Shown here in pieces: positions 41,286 through 49,859 of a DNA stretch of 64,000 nucleotides. The DNA is from Candidatus Gastranaerophilales bacterium (GTDB lineage: Bacteria; Cyanobacteriota; Vampirovibrionia; Gastranaerophilales; Gastranaerophilaceae), in contig CAJUNK010000005.1 in the NCBI GenBank assembly GCA_910587815.1, forward strand, positions 62,001-126,000. Reading direction: 5' to 3'. The stretch's first letter is position 1, and each line of letters starts with the position of its first letter. The notes under the pieces are model-generated. The model did no database searches, had not been told where the DNA came from, and was given only the letters and a program-made list of their open reading frames with translations. The position numbers and the translations under genes were made by a program.

Positions 41286-43256
41286 ATGAGAAATAGAAAT
41301 TTTTTTATCTTATTAATCATCTTATTTATCTGTTCTATTACATTGATTTGCGTAAAGCTTTTCTGGCTTTTGACCGATACTGAATCAGATAAAATTTACA
41401 GACAGGGATTAGAATTTTATAATAAGGCTGACTATCAAAATGCATATTATAATTTTAAAAAGATTTCTTTTTTGTCTTCTTATTCTATTCCTGCACTTTA
41501 TCGTCAGGCAACTTGTGCTTACGAACTTAATGATAGAAAAACTGCAATTAAAAAGTATTCTAAATTTGCAAAAATATATAAAAATACTAATCTTGCCCCA
41601 GAAGCTTTATGGAAAATTGCATTGCTTGAAATTGATGCTGGTGAAAAGAAAAAAGCAAATTTTTATTTAAATAAACTAGTAGAAAAATATCCAAAAAGTG
41701 ATTTTGCAAAAGCTGCTTCCTATAAGCTTGGGCTTTTTTATCTTGATAATAAGGAACCAAATAAAGCCAAAGATTATCTGATTGAGTATATTGAATATGC
41801 TCCGACAGGAAGATATGCAATTGAAGTATTAAGTTTGCTGCAAAATTATGATTTTAACAAACTTTCTGTTTCTGATAAATATTATATTGCAGATGCTTTG
41901 TATCAAAATGGTAAATATTCGCGCTCTGTTGAAATTTTAACAGAAGTTCCATTTGAAAATTCTTGGCTTCTTTTGGCTAAAAATTATGATAAGCTTTCTG
42001 ATTTTAATTCTTTTGCTGATACTCTTTTAAAGGGAGTTTCCCTAAAATATAAAAATCAAAAATTTGAAGAAAAAGATATACTTGATACAATGGCACTTTA
42101 TGTTAAAAAATCAGCTGTATCAAAACAAGCTGCATACAACCTGGTGTTGAATACTAAAAATAATACTCTTTATCCATTGAGTTTATTTTTGTATGCAAGG
42201 TATATCGATTATGATTCTTCAATAAAAAATTATGAGAAAATATTTAAAGATTACCCTAATTCCATGGTAGCTCCAGATGCTCTTTGGTTTGCTTTTTGGC
42301 ATTATTATAAAGCTGGTGATAATATTTGTGCGCTTAAATTATCAAAATCTTATACGAATATTTATTTTGATTACAACATTCAACCAAAAATAATGTTTTG
42401 GACAGCAAAGATTCATTTAAATATGGGGCATAAAAAAATAGCAAAATCTATTTTGCATAATATAGCCATAAATTTTCCTGACTCTTATTATGCTTTTCGC
42501 GCTAATGCAATTTTAAAAAAGCAAAAGCGCCCATGGAGCACTGATAATAAGCTGCAAATAAAAGACAAATTTTCTTTGGAAAAATTCCCACTTGAGCTTG
42601 ACAATAAAGAAAATAGGCTTTTGGGTAAGTTTGTTGCATTGAATGATTATTCTGTGATACAAAATTTTAAACTTGAAAATGAATTTTTGCAGTCTTGGCT
42701 TGCTGCAAAAAATGATAGAAAAGCATACTCTGTGCTTGTTGCGCGTAATGCACTTTCTTTAGATGCTAAAAAAACGCATTCTCCTGCGCAATACAAACTT
42801 GCATATCCTTTATATTATAGAGAGTCTGTAAACAATTATGCTGCAAAATACAATATTAGTCCCTATCTAATGCTAGCGCTTATTCGTGAAGAAAGTTTTT
42901 TTGATAATACAGTAGTAAGTTCCACAGGCGCTATGGGTTTGATGCAGTTAATGCCTTCCACTGCAAAACTTATGGATGCAAGACTTTATAACACTAAAAA
43001 TTTATTTAATGGTGAGTATAATATATCTCTTGGGATAAAATATTTTGCCCATTTGATGGAAATTTTCAATGGAAATGAGCCATTGTGTGTTTTAGCATAT
43101 AATTCAGGTCCAGGTTCTGTTAAAAAGTGGCTGTCAAAATTTAACGGAAAAGATTTTGATGAATTTGTAGAAAATGTTCCATATCCTGAAACTGCAAATT
43201 ATATTAAAAAAGTCTATGTTTCTTATTGGAATTATATAAATATTTATGAAAGATAA
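41286..43256 (+). CDS. Soluble lytic transglycosylase with TPR-like domain, membrane anchored
   Basis: The enzyme has 656 residues from ATG 41286. An N-terminal membrane helix (FFILLIILFICSITLICVKLFWLL) anchors it. About 430 residues of TPR-like helical repeats (YNKADYQNAYYNF, YPKSDFAKAASYKLGLFYL) follow, as in Slt70. The C-terminal SLT domain has the catalytic Glu in LALIREESFFD, then TGAMGLMQLMPSTA, and LAYNSGPGSVKKWL. It cleaves murein to 1,6-anhydromuropeptides in the periplasm. A longer frame from 41247 would include the promoter, so it is rejected. Confidence 0.92.
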   Translation: MRNRNFFILLIILFICSITLICVKLFWLLTDTESDKIYRQGLEFYNKADYQNAYYNFKKISFLSSYSIPALYRQATCAYELNDRKTAIKKYSKFAKIYKNTNLAPEALWKIALLEIDAGEKKKANFYLNKLVEKYPKSDFAKAASYKLGLFYLDNKEPNKAKDYLIEYIEYAPTGRYAIEVLSLLQNYDFNKLSVSDKYYIADALYQNGKYSRSVEILTEVPFENSWLLLAKNYDKLSDFNSFADTLLKGVSLKYKNQKFEEKDILDTMALYVKKSAVSKQAAYNLVLNTKNNTLYPLSLFLYARYIDYDSSIKNYEKIFKDYPNSMVAPDALWFAFWHYYKAGDNICALKLSKSYTNIYFDYNIQPKIMFWTAKIHLNMGHKKIAKSILHNIAINFPDSYYAFRANAILKKQKRPWSTDNKLQIKDKFSLEKFPLELDNKENRLLGKFVALNDYSVIQNFKLENEFLQSWLAAKNDRKAYSVLVARNALSLDAKKTHSPAQYKLAYPLYYRESVNNYAAKYNISPYLMLALIREESFFDNTVVSSTGAMGLMQLMPSTAKLMDARLYNTKNLFNGEYNISLGIKYFAHLMEIFNGNEPLCVLAYNSGPGSVKKWLSKFNGKDFDEFVENVPYPETANYIKKVYVSYWNYINIYER

Positions 43257-43282
43257 AACCTCTATTTTTTAGAGGTTTTATA
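43255..43282. terminator. Terminator between convergent transglycosylase and prfA
   Basis: AAAACCTCT (43255-43263) and AGAGGTTTT (43271-43279). The A and T flanks let it work in both directions. Confidence 0.8.
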
Positions 43283-43313
43283 ATATTTTTATAATTTACT
43301 ATAAGTATTTATT

Positions 43314-44396
43314 TTACTCTTGTGCAAGCTTTTCAAGTTTTAATTTTTGGTCGTATTCCATTAAAAGTTTTATTAATTCGTCAAGTTCGCCTTCAATTAT
43401 TGTCCAAACATTGAGGTTTTGGCCAATTCTATGATCTGTAAGTCTTCCTTGCGGGAAATTATATGTTCTAATGCGCTCAGACCTATCACCTGTGCCCACT
43501 TGAGAGCGTCTTAAATCTGTAACTTCTTGCATTTGTTTTTGCACTTCCATATCATAAAGTTTTGCTTTTATAATTTGAAGCGCTCTTTCTTTGTTTTGTA
43601 ATTGCGAACGTTCTTCTGTGCAAAATACCATTAAGCCTGTAGGTTTATGTACCACGCGAACGGCAGTTTCTACCTTGTTTACGTTTTGTCCGCCTGCACC
43701 GCCTGAACGTGCGGTTGAAATCTCTAAATCATTAGGGTTTAATTCTACTTCAACATCATCAACTTCAGGCATAACAGCAACAGTTGCAGTGGATGTGTGT
43801 ACTCTGCCTTGAGATTCTGTTTGCGGTACTCTTTGAACTCTGTGTACTCCGCTTTCATATTTTAATTGCGAGTAAATATCATCTCCACCTTTAACAGAAA
43901 TTACAACTTCTGAAACACCGCCTGCTTCACATTCATTTATGGATAATATTTTTGTTTGCCAACCTTTATTATTTGCAAATTTTAAATACATTCTCATAAG
44001 GTCGCCTGCAAAAATATTGGCCTCATCTCCGCCAGCAGAACCTCTTATTTCAAGCATGATGTCTTTGTCATCCATTGGGTCTTTTGGCAGAAGCAGGACT
44101 TTCATCTTTTCTTCGTATTCAATAATTTTTGCTTCATTGGAAATTATTTCATTATTTAAAAATTCTTTCATTGAAGAGTCTTTTTCGCCATGAAGAAGTT
44201 CTTTTGCTTCTGTTATAGCATCTTTTGCAGCTTTGTATGCATTATAGGTTGCAACAGTCTCTTCCATGGCATGTCTTTGCTTGGATAAATCTCTAAATTT
44301 TTCATAATCGGCAATAACATCAGGATTAGAAAGCGTTAGCCCTAATTCTTTGTATTTTTGTTCAATCTTTTGGATTTTATCCAACATATCTTTCAT
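43314..44396 (-). CDS. prfA: Peptide chain release factor 1
   Basis: The 360-residue RF1 terminates translation at UAA and UAG. The GGQ loop is in RSGGAGGQNVNKVETAVR near residue 230. The stop-codon reading loop contains PQTESQGRVHTSTATVAV (PxT type, hence RF1 and not RF2). GDRSERIRTYNFPQGRLTDHRIG near 290 is conserved. No prmC methylase gene follows within the window. It begins 7 bases after thyX ends, in the same leftward unit. Confidence 0.97.
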   Translation of the reverse strand: MKDMLDKIQKIEQKYKELGLTLSNPDVIADYEKFRDLSKQRHAMEETVATYNAYKAAKDAITEAKELLHGEKDSSMKEFLNNEIISNEAKIIEYEEKMKVLLLPKDPMDDKDIMLEIRGSAGGDEANIFAGDLMRMYLKFANNKGWQTKILSINECEAGGVSEVVISVKGGDDIYSQLKYESGVHRVQRVPQTESQGRVHTSTATVAVMPEVDDVEVELNPNDLEISTARSGGAGGQNVNKVETAVRVVHKPTGLMVFCTEERSQLQNKERALQIIKAKLYDMEVQKQMQEVTDLRRSQVGTGDRSERIRTYNFPQGRLTDHRIGQNLNVWTIIEGELDELIKLLMEYDQKLKLEKLAQE

Positions 44397-44403
44397 TTTA
44401 GGT

Positions 44404-45114
44404 TTATACCCTTTCTTTTAATGTTTCTTCTTTTGTTTTGATTCTTCCGCAGGATTTATCTTCGTCGCAATATCCTAATCTTTTGCATTTTGGAACAAGA
44501 TAGTCTTTTAGCCAAGGTTCTGCTTTTATTGTTTCTTCGCACATAGCTTTTACCATTTGTCTTATTTCAAGTTGGGCACGAGTGCATAATCTTAAATTTG
44601 CAAGGTGGATAAGTTCTCTTAAATTTAAACTTGCAGTAAGTGAACTTGCTGCTGCATTTGGCAGAATACTTCTTGCATCTTCTGCTGGTATTCCATTTTC
44701 TATAAACTCTTGATATAGTTTTGCAGTTTTATTTATATAGCTTTCAAATTTTTCTTTTAAAATAGGATTACTGCTAATGGTGTTTGGAATTATATAGTCA
44801 AATTCGCCTTTTTCTTTTACATATCTTTGAGACTTTTGAGAAAAACTCATATGTCTGTGGCGTACTAGCTGATGAGTGCAAGCGCGAGATACGTTTGATA
44901 TTGCAAAAGTGAGCTGAATATGTTCAATTGTAGAATAGTGACCTGATGAAACTACTCTTTTAATTAATGAAAGCATTTTTTCTTCATCTGGTGCTTCATT
45001 ATAAATTTCTATCGGCAGCTTTGCACTATAGCAAGTTTTACAGGCAGTATAAACAGTTTTTAAAATATTTTCAGGTTTTGATATTAAATTTACTTGCAAT
45101 TTTTGTTCTGCCAT
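44404..45114 (-). CDS. thyX: Flavin-dependent thymidylate synthase
   Basis: The 236-residue enzyme makes dTMP from dUMP using FAD, NADPH and methylene-tetrahydrofolate. The ThyX motif RHRHMSFSQKSQRY is near residue 84. HIQLTFAISNVSRACTHQLVRH precedes it, and LNLRELIHLANLRLCTRAQLEIRQ holds the dUMP-binding residues. The C-terminal CKRLGYCDEDKSCGRI adds Cys residues. It replaces ThyA, as often in anaerobes. It is transcribed with prfA. Confidence 0.96.
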   Translation of the reverse strand: MAEQKLQVNLISKPENILKTVYTACKTCYSAKLPIEIYNEAPDEEKMLSLIKRVVSSGHYSTIEHIQLTFAISNVSRACTHQLVRHRHMSFSQKSQRYVKEKGEFDYIIPNTISSNPILKEKFESYINKTAKLYQEFIENGIPAEDARSILPNAAASSLTASLNLRELIHLANLRLCTRAQLEIRQMVKAMCEETIKAEPWLKDYLVPKCKRLGYCDEDKSCGRIKTKEETLKERV

Positions 45115-45152
45115 TTTGTTTATACTCCCCAGTTTAAAAAATTAAAAGGCCT

Positions 45153-45199
45153 ACAAAAAAGCGGGTACAATACTATTGAAACCGTATTTTGAACCCGCT
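45153..45199 (-). terminator. Terminator of rpmE (leftward)
   Basis: On the minus strand AGCGGGT (45199-45193) pairs with ACCCGCT (45166-45160), followed by a T run to 45153. It separates rpmE from thyX-prfA. Confidence 0.8.
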
Positions 45200-45214
45200 C
45201 TTTTATGTGTAAAC

Positions 45215-45418
45215 TTATTTTTTTTGTTCGTAACGTTTTTTGAATCTTTCAACCCTACCTTCAGAGTCTAGGATTTTTTGGTTTCCTGTGTAGAATGGAT
45301 GGCACGCATTGCAAATTTCAACCGTGATATCTTCTTGAACAGAACCTGTTTCTATTTCGTTACCACAAACACATTTAATTGTTGTTTTTTTGTAATCAGG
45401 ATGTGTATTTTCTTTCAT
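45215..45418 (-). CDS. rpmE: Ribosomal protein bL31 (zinc-binding form)
   Basis: The 67-residue protein carries the four zinc-ligand Cys in CVCG and CNACHPFYTG, so it is the C+ form expressed under zinc sufficiency. It ends GRVERFKKRYE as typical for bL31. GAGG precedes the ATG. It has its own promoter and terminator. Confidence 0.96.
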   Translation of the reverse strand: MKENTHPDYKKTTIKCVCGNEIETGSVQEDITVEICNACHPFYTGNQKILDSEGRVERFKKRYEQKK

Positions 45419-45455
45419 TTTATTACCTCTTGGTTAAAAGTGTCTTTGTTATATT

Positions 45456-45483
45456 ATTATATTGCCTAAATATTTAATTTCAA
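45456..45483 (-). promoter_or_regulatory. Promoter of rpmE (leftward)
   Basis: On the minus strand, TTGAAA (45483-45478), 16-base spacer, TATAAT (45461-45456). Confidence 0.7.
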
Positions 45484-45499
45484 TAGGTTTTGAATAATA

Positions 45500-45519
45500 A
45501 TGTGTAATTTTTTACACAT
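45500..45519. promoter_or_regulatory. Palindromic site between rpmE and tRNA-Cys promoters
   Basis: ATGTGTAA (45500-45507) and TTACACAT (45512-45519) form a perfect 8-bp inverted repeat with a TTTT spacer. It lies upstream of both promoters. The TGTG...CACA form resembles Crp/Fnr-family sites, but no regulator can be assigned. Confidence 0.45.
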
Positions 45520-45526
45520 GTGCACC

Positions 45527-45555
45527 TTGACAATATTTTATGTCTTTAATAACAT
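45527..45555 (+). promoter_or_regulatory. Promoter of tRNA-Cys
   Basis: Consensus TTGACA (45527-45532), 17-base spacer, TAACAT (45550-45555), 23 bases before the tRNA. Confidence 0.75.
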
Positions 45556-45577
45556 TTATAAAGACGAAAGTTCTAAT

Positions 45578-45648
45578 GGCGGCATGGCCAAGTGGTAAGG
45601 CAGGAGCCTGCAAAGCTCTTACCCCCAGTTCGAATCTGGGTGCCGCCT
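45578..45648 (+). tRNA. tRNA-Cys (anticodon GCA)
   Basis: Acceptor GGCGGCA/TGCCGCC with discriminator T (typical of tRNA-Cys). The anticodon loop CTGCAAA lies between GGAGC and GCTCT, and the T arm contains GTTCGAATC. CCA is not encoded. Confidence 0.96.
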
Positions 45649-45677
45649 TTTAATTTAAGAATTTACTTTATAATATT

Positions 45678-47135
45678 CTATGCGGCTGTTGCGTTACCAT
45701 AAACCGCGTTAATTATTTTATCATAGTCTTTTTCAACTATTTTTGCAGGATAGCCTGCATGGTGAATTTTTGGTAAAAGATAATCTGCCGAATATTCAAT
45801 TAATTCACTGGCGCCATCATCTGTATCATTGCAGATAAATGTTATTTTTCCATCTTTATCTTGTTTGTAATCTACAATTGTTATTTCATGTCCATTTATT
45901 ATTTTTTCTGGTCTGTTATTAGGTGTATTTATGTAACCTGGTGCTTTTGTATCTCCTGCGGTTTCATTTGTGAGGACATATCCTATTATTACATCCTCAT
46001 TTGAATTAATAGTATTTATTATGTGATTTTGTATTGTTTTCAAATCACAGCCCCAACCTTTTAAATTTTGGTTTTCATCTACTTTTTGATATACAAGAGA
46101 AAGTCTTTCATTATTTTCTACAATGCTTTCAATAAATATTTTTTCAAATTCACCAAGGCCTTCGGGATTAGAATTAAATTTGCCTTCGCGTTTGTCTATT
46201 AATGAATTATATGTTTGTTCAGAACCTATTTGCATAAAAGTAGACTGCATATAAACATCTATTATGCTGCGCTCACCTTTGTCCCAAAATTTGTTTTGCA
46301 CTTGTGCGCGTATTTTTGCATCTTTATCAGGTTTTAGTACTATTTCAAATTCTTTTGAATTGAAATCAATTTTTTTTGGTTTTATTTCAAACATATTGTT
46401 TAAAATATTATATGCTTCTAAATAGCTTGAATTTAATGACGATGATTTTATAGTTTGCGTTACAGCTTCATCCTTTGATGTAAGGCCTTGTGTCCATCTA
46501 GAGAATTCTGCGGGATGCTTTCTTGCCATGTGATATTCAAAACTTGCAGAAACACAGGTGCCTGAACTTGCAACATTAAGCAATTCGGGGTTTTGCTTTA
46601 TTCTTGGGTCTAAATTTGGGTTTTTAAGTATTTTATTCTGCACTTCTTTTGGTATATCCCCAAAAACCTGAGTGATTATTTCAGGTTTATATAGTGCATC
46701 AATTACTTGGCCCATAATTTTAATATTATCAAAGCCATTTGCTCTTTGTGTTGTTAAAATTTTATAAAGATTTTCTAAAACTGATGTGTTGTCATTAGAA
46801 TTATTATTTAACAATGTACCGTTTTTAAGAAGGGTATTGAGTTTTTTTAATCTTGATATATTGTCTTGCGGGCTTTTTTGTTCCGTTTTAGAAGTGCTTA
46901 AAGCCTGATTTATAACATTATACATCTCAACATCTTTTTTAGATGTTAATTTTGTGTTTACGTTTAATTCGCTTTTGGAAATACCTTGTGGGGTATGAAA
47001 ATTGATTATTTTACCTTGAAAACTTGGCGTGCTAAAATTTGGGATTTGAACACCTGAAGTGTTTTTAATCCTATTGTCTTTGTTAATATTTTCGGTTGAT
47101 TGTTTAAGCTGTTTAAGTCCTAAATTTTCAATCAT
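45678..47135 (-). CDS. Unrecognised 485-residue protein with papain-like Cys/His/Asp pattern
   Basis: No named family. The N-terminus is polar and contains STPSFQGKIIN, the SFQG/K leader seen in the 32.1 kb protein. Residues 60-180 are low-complexity helical. The second half has features of a papain-fold peptidase: ASSGTCVSASFEYHMA near residue 197 (Cys starting a helix), NGHEITIVDYKQDKDGKITF near 430 (His in a strand), and CNDTDDGASELIEYS near 455 (Asn/Asp on the next strand). The order Cys, His, Asp is right and the FIC.DTDDG turn fits. No signal peptide is seen, so export would need another route. Activity is unproven. Confidence 0.5.
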   Translation of the reverse strand: MIENLGLKQLKQSTENINKDNRIKNTSGVQIPNFSTPSFQGKIINFHTPQGISKSELNVNTKLTSKKDVEMYNVINQALSTSKTEQKSPQDNISRLKKLNTLLKNGTLLNNNSNDNTSVLENLYKILTTQRANGFDNIKIMGQVIDALYKPEIITQVFGDIPKEVQNKILKNPNLDPRIKQNPELLNVASSGTCVSASFEYHMARKHPAEFSRWTQGLTSKDEAVTQTIKSSSLNSSYLEAYNILNNMFEIKPKKIDFNSKEFEIVLKPDKDAKIRAQVQNKFWDKGERSIIDVYMQSTFMQIGSEQTYNSLIDKREGKFNSNPEGLGEFEKIFIESIVENNERLSLVYQKVDENQNLKGWGCDLKTIQNHIINTINSNEDVIIGYVLTNETAGDTKAPGYINTPNNRPEKIINGHEITIVDYKQDKDGKITFICNDTDDGASELIEYSADYLLPKIHHAGYPAKIVEKDYDKIINAVYGNATAA

Positions 47136-47275
47136 AGTTCAATCTTTCACCATACTATAGTAAAAACATAAGAATTGAAAAAATTGCCTGCTTTTAAATG
47201 TATTTTAAATATTTAAATTCATAATAAAAAATTGCATTTTTTATTAATTTTTTGTAAAGTTAATACTGTCTTTTT

Positions 47276-48271
47276 ATGAAATATAAAAAAATTCCAAAAG
47301 ATTATATTAGAATCTGTATAGATAGATTAACAAGGTTTAAGCCTGTTTATGAAAAATACGAACGGGTTTTTAGTGATGTTTTAAATAAATTTTTGATATG
47401 TGCACCTGATGATTTATCTGATAAAAGTCATCTATCAATTGAAAATTTTTGCGCAATGGCGGTTGAAATTTTAAATGAATCTATACCGTTTAATTTTGAT
47501 TCAACCGTATCTAAAATGCTTTATAATGAAGAATTCAATACTTTTTTTATAGATGAAAATCAAATGAAATATCTGGATTTTGGTCTAATGAATCTTAATT
47601 TAACAGGTGCTATTCAGTATATTAAAAATGAAGAAAATCTTCCTTGTAATTTAAGAAGACTTGTTGAATTTTGTGAAAATAAAAATGTACCAATGCCCCT
47701 GCTTAGGCAGAAAAATGATTTTTTGCATCCTGTTGAAAAAATTGTTTTGACCGAAGGCGCTACAGAAGAAATTTTGCTTTCAAGATTTGCAAATAAACTT
47801 GGATATGATTTTAATAAAGAAGGAATTATAGTAATAGGGGCTGGCGGTAAAAATCAGGTAGCAAGAAAATATTATAAAATGGTAAATGAGGTAAAGCTTC
47901 CTATTTTTATTCTGCTAGATTATGATGCAACTGAGACAAAAGAACTTATAGTTTCAAAAATAAGAAAACAAGATAAGATTTATTTAATCAAAAATGGTGA
48001 ATTTGAAGATATTTTGCCTTTGCATTTAATAGTAGAATCTATTAACCATAATTTTTCAAACAATTTAAAATGTTGCATTGAAGATTTTGATAGAAATTTA
48101 AAAATGACAAAAAACCTTCACAATCTTTTTAAAAATAAAGGATTTGGTGAATATAAAAAGGCTGAATTTGCTAAGATGGTGAAAAATTATCTTGAATATG
48201 ACATTTTAGACAGTTTAAATATTATAAGCCCTGATATTGCTGAAATTATAGATGAGATTAAAGCACTATAA
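47276..48271 (+). CDS. Stand-alone TOPRIM-like protein (331 residues)
   Basis: The N-terminal 160 residues are helical and unrecognised. From about residue 160 a TOPRIM-like fold is suggested: IVLTEGATEEILLSRFAN (Glu after the first strand), GIIVIGAGGKNQVARKY, then FILLDYDATETKE (the DxD motif) and a later GEFEDILP acidic element. This order is like the TOPRIM nuclease part of OLD-family proteins, but the usual ATPase half is absent and no ABC ATPase gene is adjacent. It could be a metal-dependent nuclease working with a partner in trans. The ATG at 47276 lacks a clear ribosome site. Unrelated genes surround it. Confidence 0.6.
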   Translation: MKYKKIPKDYIRICIDRLTRFKPVYEKYERVFSDVLNKFLICAPDDLSDKSHLSIENFCAMAVEILNESIPFNFDSTVSKMLYNEEFNTFFIDENQMKYLDFGLMNLNLTGAIQYIKNEENLPCNLRRLVEFCENKNVPMPLLRQKNDFLHPVEKIVLTEGATEEILLSRFANKLGYDFNKEGIIVIGAGGKNQVARKYYKMVNEVKLPIFILLDYDATETKELIVSKIRKQDKIYLIKNGEFEDILPLHLIVESINHNFSNNLKCCIEDFDRNLKMTKNLHNLFKNKGFGEYKKAEFAKMVKNYLEYDILDSLNIISPDIAEIIDEIKAL

Positions 48272-48309
48272 GATAAACTTTTTTGTGAATGCTTAGAATT
48301 TTAGCTGCG

Positions 48310-48501
48310 TTAATCCAAAAGTGTTTCTAAAATTCTTGCATTTTCAAGGCTTGATGTTTTTGGTGCAGCTGAATTACTTTTTTTGATATAGCTTCTTAGA
48401 GCTTCCCGTACAAGTTCACTTCTTGTCCTTTGTTCAATGTCAGCAAGTTTATCTATTGATTCTAAAAATTTATCAGGCATAGATACAAGAATTCTTGCCA
48501 T
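48310..48501 (-). CDS. Ribbon-helix-helix (CopG/MetJ-type) regulator
   Basis: The protein has 63 residues from ATG 48501, which has GGAGG 8 bases upstream; an in-frame start at 48516 overlaps that site. The ribbon strand ARILVSMPDKFLESIDKLA is followed by a turn and the helix RTRSELVREALRSYIKK, as in the CopG/Arc fold. Such proteins bind DNA as dimers and often regulate their own gene or act as antitoxins. No toxin gene is adjacent, so a plain regulator is more likely. Confidence 0.85.
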   Translation of the reverse strand: MARILVSMPDKFLESIDKLADIEQRTRSELVREALRSYIKKSNSAAPKTSSLENARILETLLD

Positions 48502-48601
48502 TTTTAATACCTCCATAGCTAAATTTTATTGATATTATATTTACATTATACAGTAAAGTTTTATAATTAACATGTTCTATATTTGTAATAGGTAGAAAAA
48601 A

Positions 48602-49795
48602 TTGCAAACGACAAAGGGAAATAGACTGCATATAGGTTTTTTTGGAAAAAGGAATGTCGGTAAATCATCAATTGTAAATAAAATAACTGGACAGGATATT
48701 TCCATTGTTTCAAGTAATGCTGGCACCACAACGGATGTAAATCAAAAATCTATGGAACTTTTGCCTGTGGGGCCGGTTGTTTTAATGGATACAGCAGGAT
48801 ATGATGATATTGGCGAACTTGGAAAACTAAGAATAGAAAAAACCTATAAAGCGCTTGATAGAACAGATGTAGCAGTGTTGGTTTTTGATAATAATCCATT
48901 AAATGAGTATGATTTAGAATTTTTAAAGCTTCTTTCCCAAAAAAAAATTCCCCTGCTTTCAATAATAAATAAAATTGATGCTGGCATGATGAATGAAGCG
49001 GAAATTAGAAAAATTGAACAATATTCTAATGTTACAATTAAGATTTCTGTAATATCTTCTAATGTGACATCTGAATTTAAAGAGACATTAATAAAAATTT
49101 TACCTGAAGAATATGTTAAAGATATTCCATTATTGTCTGATATTGTAAAGCCAAAAGAGACAGCTGTTCTTGTTATACCAATAGATAAAGAGGCGCCAAA
49201 AGGAAGGTTAATTTTACCTCAAGTAAATGTTTTAAGAGATTTGCTTGATTGTGGGGCGATATCTATTGCGGTTAAAGAAAATGAACTTGAAACGGTGTTG
49301 AATAATTTAAAAACACCTCCAAAAATTGTTGTAACGGATTCCCAAGCTTTTAAAAAAGTATCAGAAATTGTACCAAAGAATATTTTTTTAACATCATTTT
49401 CCATTCTTTTTGCGCGTTTAAAGGGAGATTTAAGTATTTTTTGTAATGGTGCTGAAAAGGTTGATAACCTATCTAATGGTGATAAAATTTTAATGCTTGA
49501 AAGCTGTACTCATCATCCTATTGAAGATGATATAGGCAGAGTAAAAATTCCAAATTTAATAAGGAAATATACAGGGCGCAATTTAGTTTTTGAGCATTAT
49601 TCAGGTCATGATTTTCCGCAGAATATTGATGAATATAGTCTTATAATTCATTGTGGTGCTTGTATGACAAATAGACGCGAAGTGTTAAATCGTATAAATA
49701 TTTCATTGCGCAATAATGTGCCCATTACAAATTATGGAATTGTAATAGCAAAATGCTTAGGAATTTTAAATAGGGCGCTTGTGCCATTTAAATAA
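48602..49795 (+). CDS. hydF: [FeFe]-hydrogenase H-cluster maturation GTPase
   Basis: The 397-residue scaffold on which the diiron subcluster is built before transfer to HydA. The GTPase domain has GKRNVGKSSIVNKI (P-loop), TTTDVNQKS, DTAGYDD and INKID. The C-terminal cluster-binding part has ESCTHHP near residue 300 and HCGACMTNRR near 355, the CxH...CxxC signature of HydF. It starts at TTG 48602 behind a weak AGGTAG site; no ATG fits the family start. HydE and HydG are not in the window. The partner hydrogenase is at 1-2764. Confidence 0.93.
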   Translation: MQTTKGNRLHIGFFGKRNVGKSSIVNKITGQDISIVSSNAGTTTDVNQKSMELLPVGPVVLMDTAGYDDIGELGKLRIEKTYKALDRTDVAVLVFDNNPLNEYDLEFLKLLSQKKIPLLSIINKIDAGMMNEAEIRKIEQYSNVTIKISVISSNVTSEFKETLIKILPEEYVKDIPLLSDIVKPKETAVLVIPIDKEAPKGRLILPQVNVLRDLLDCGAISIAVKENELETVLNNLKTPPKIVVTDSQAFKKVSEIVPKNIFLTSFSILFARLKGDLSIFCNGAEKVDNLSNGDKILMLESCTHHPIEDDIGRVKIPNLIRKYTGRNLVFEHYSGHDFPQNIDEYSLIIHCGACMTNRREVLNRINISLRNNVPITNYGIVIAKCLGILNRALVPFK

Positions 49796-49800
49796 ATATT

Positions 49801-49840
49801 AAAAAGTCCGCTTTTGCTTTAAACTAGCGGACTTTTTAAT
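49801..49840 (+). terminator. Terminator after hydF
   Basis: AAAAAGTCCGC (49801-49811) pairs with GCGGACTTTTT (49827-49837). It serves convergent genes on both sides. Confidence 0.88.
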
Positions 49841-49859
49841 TGTATAGATTTTATTGGTT

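Noticed and set aside
45500..45519. NtcA site (GTA-N8-TAC)
   Set aside because: The palindrome gives GTA-N6-TAC, two bases short of the NtcA spacing.
48310..48501. Toxin-antitoxin pair with the ribbon-helix-helix protein as antitoxin
   Set aside because: No small toxin-like gene is adjacent on the same strand; neighbours are the TOPRIM-like gene and hydF.
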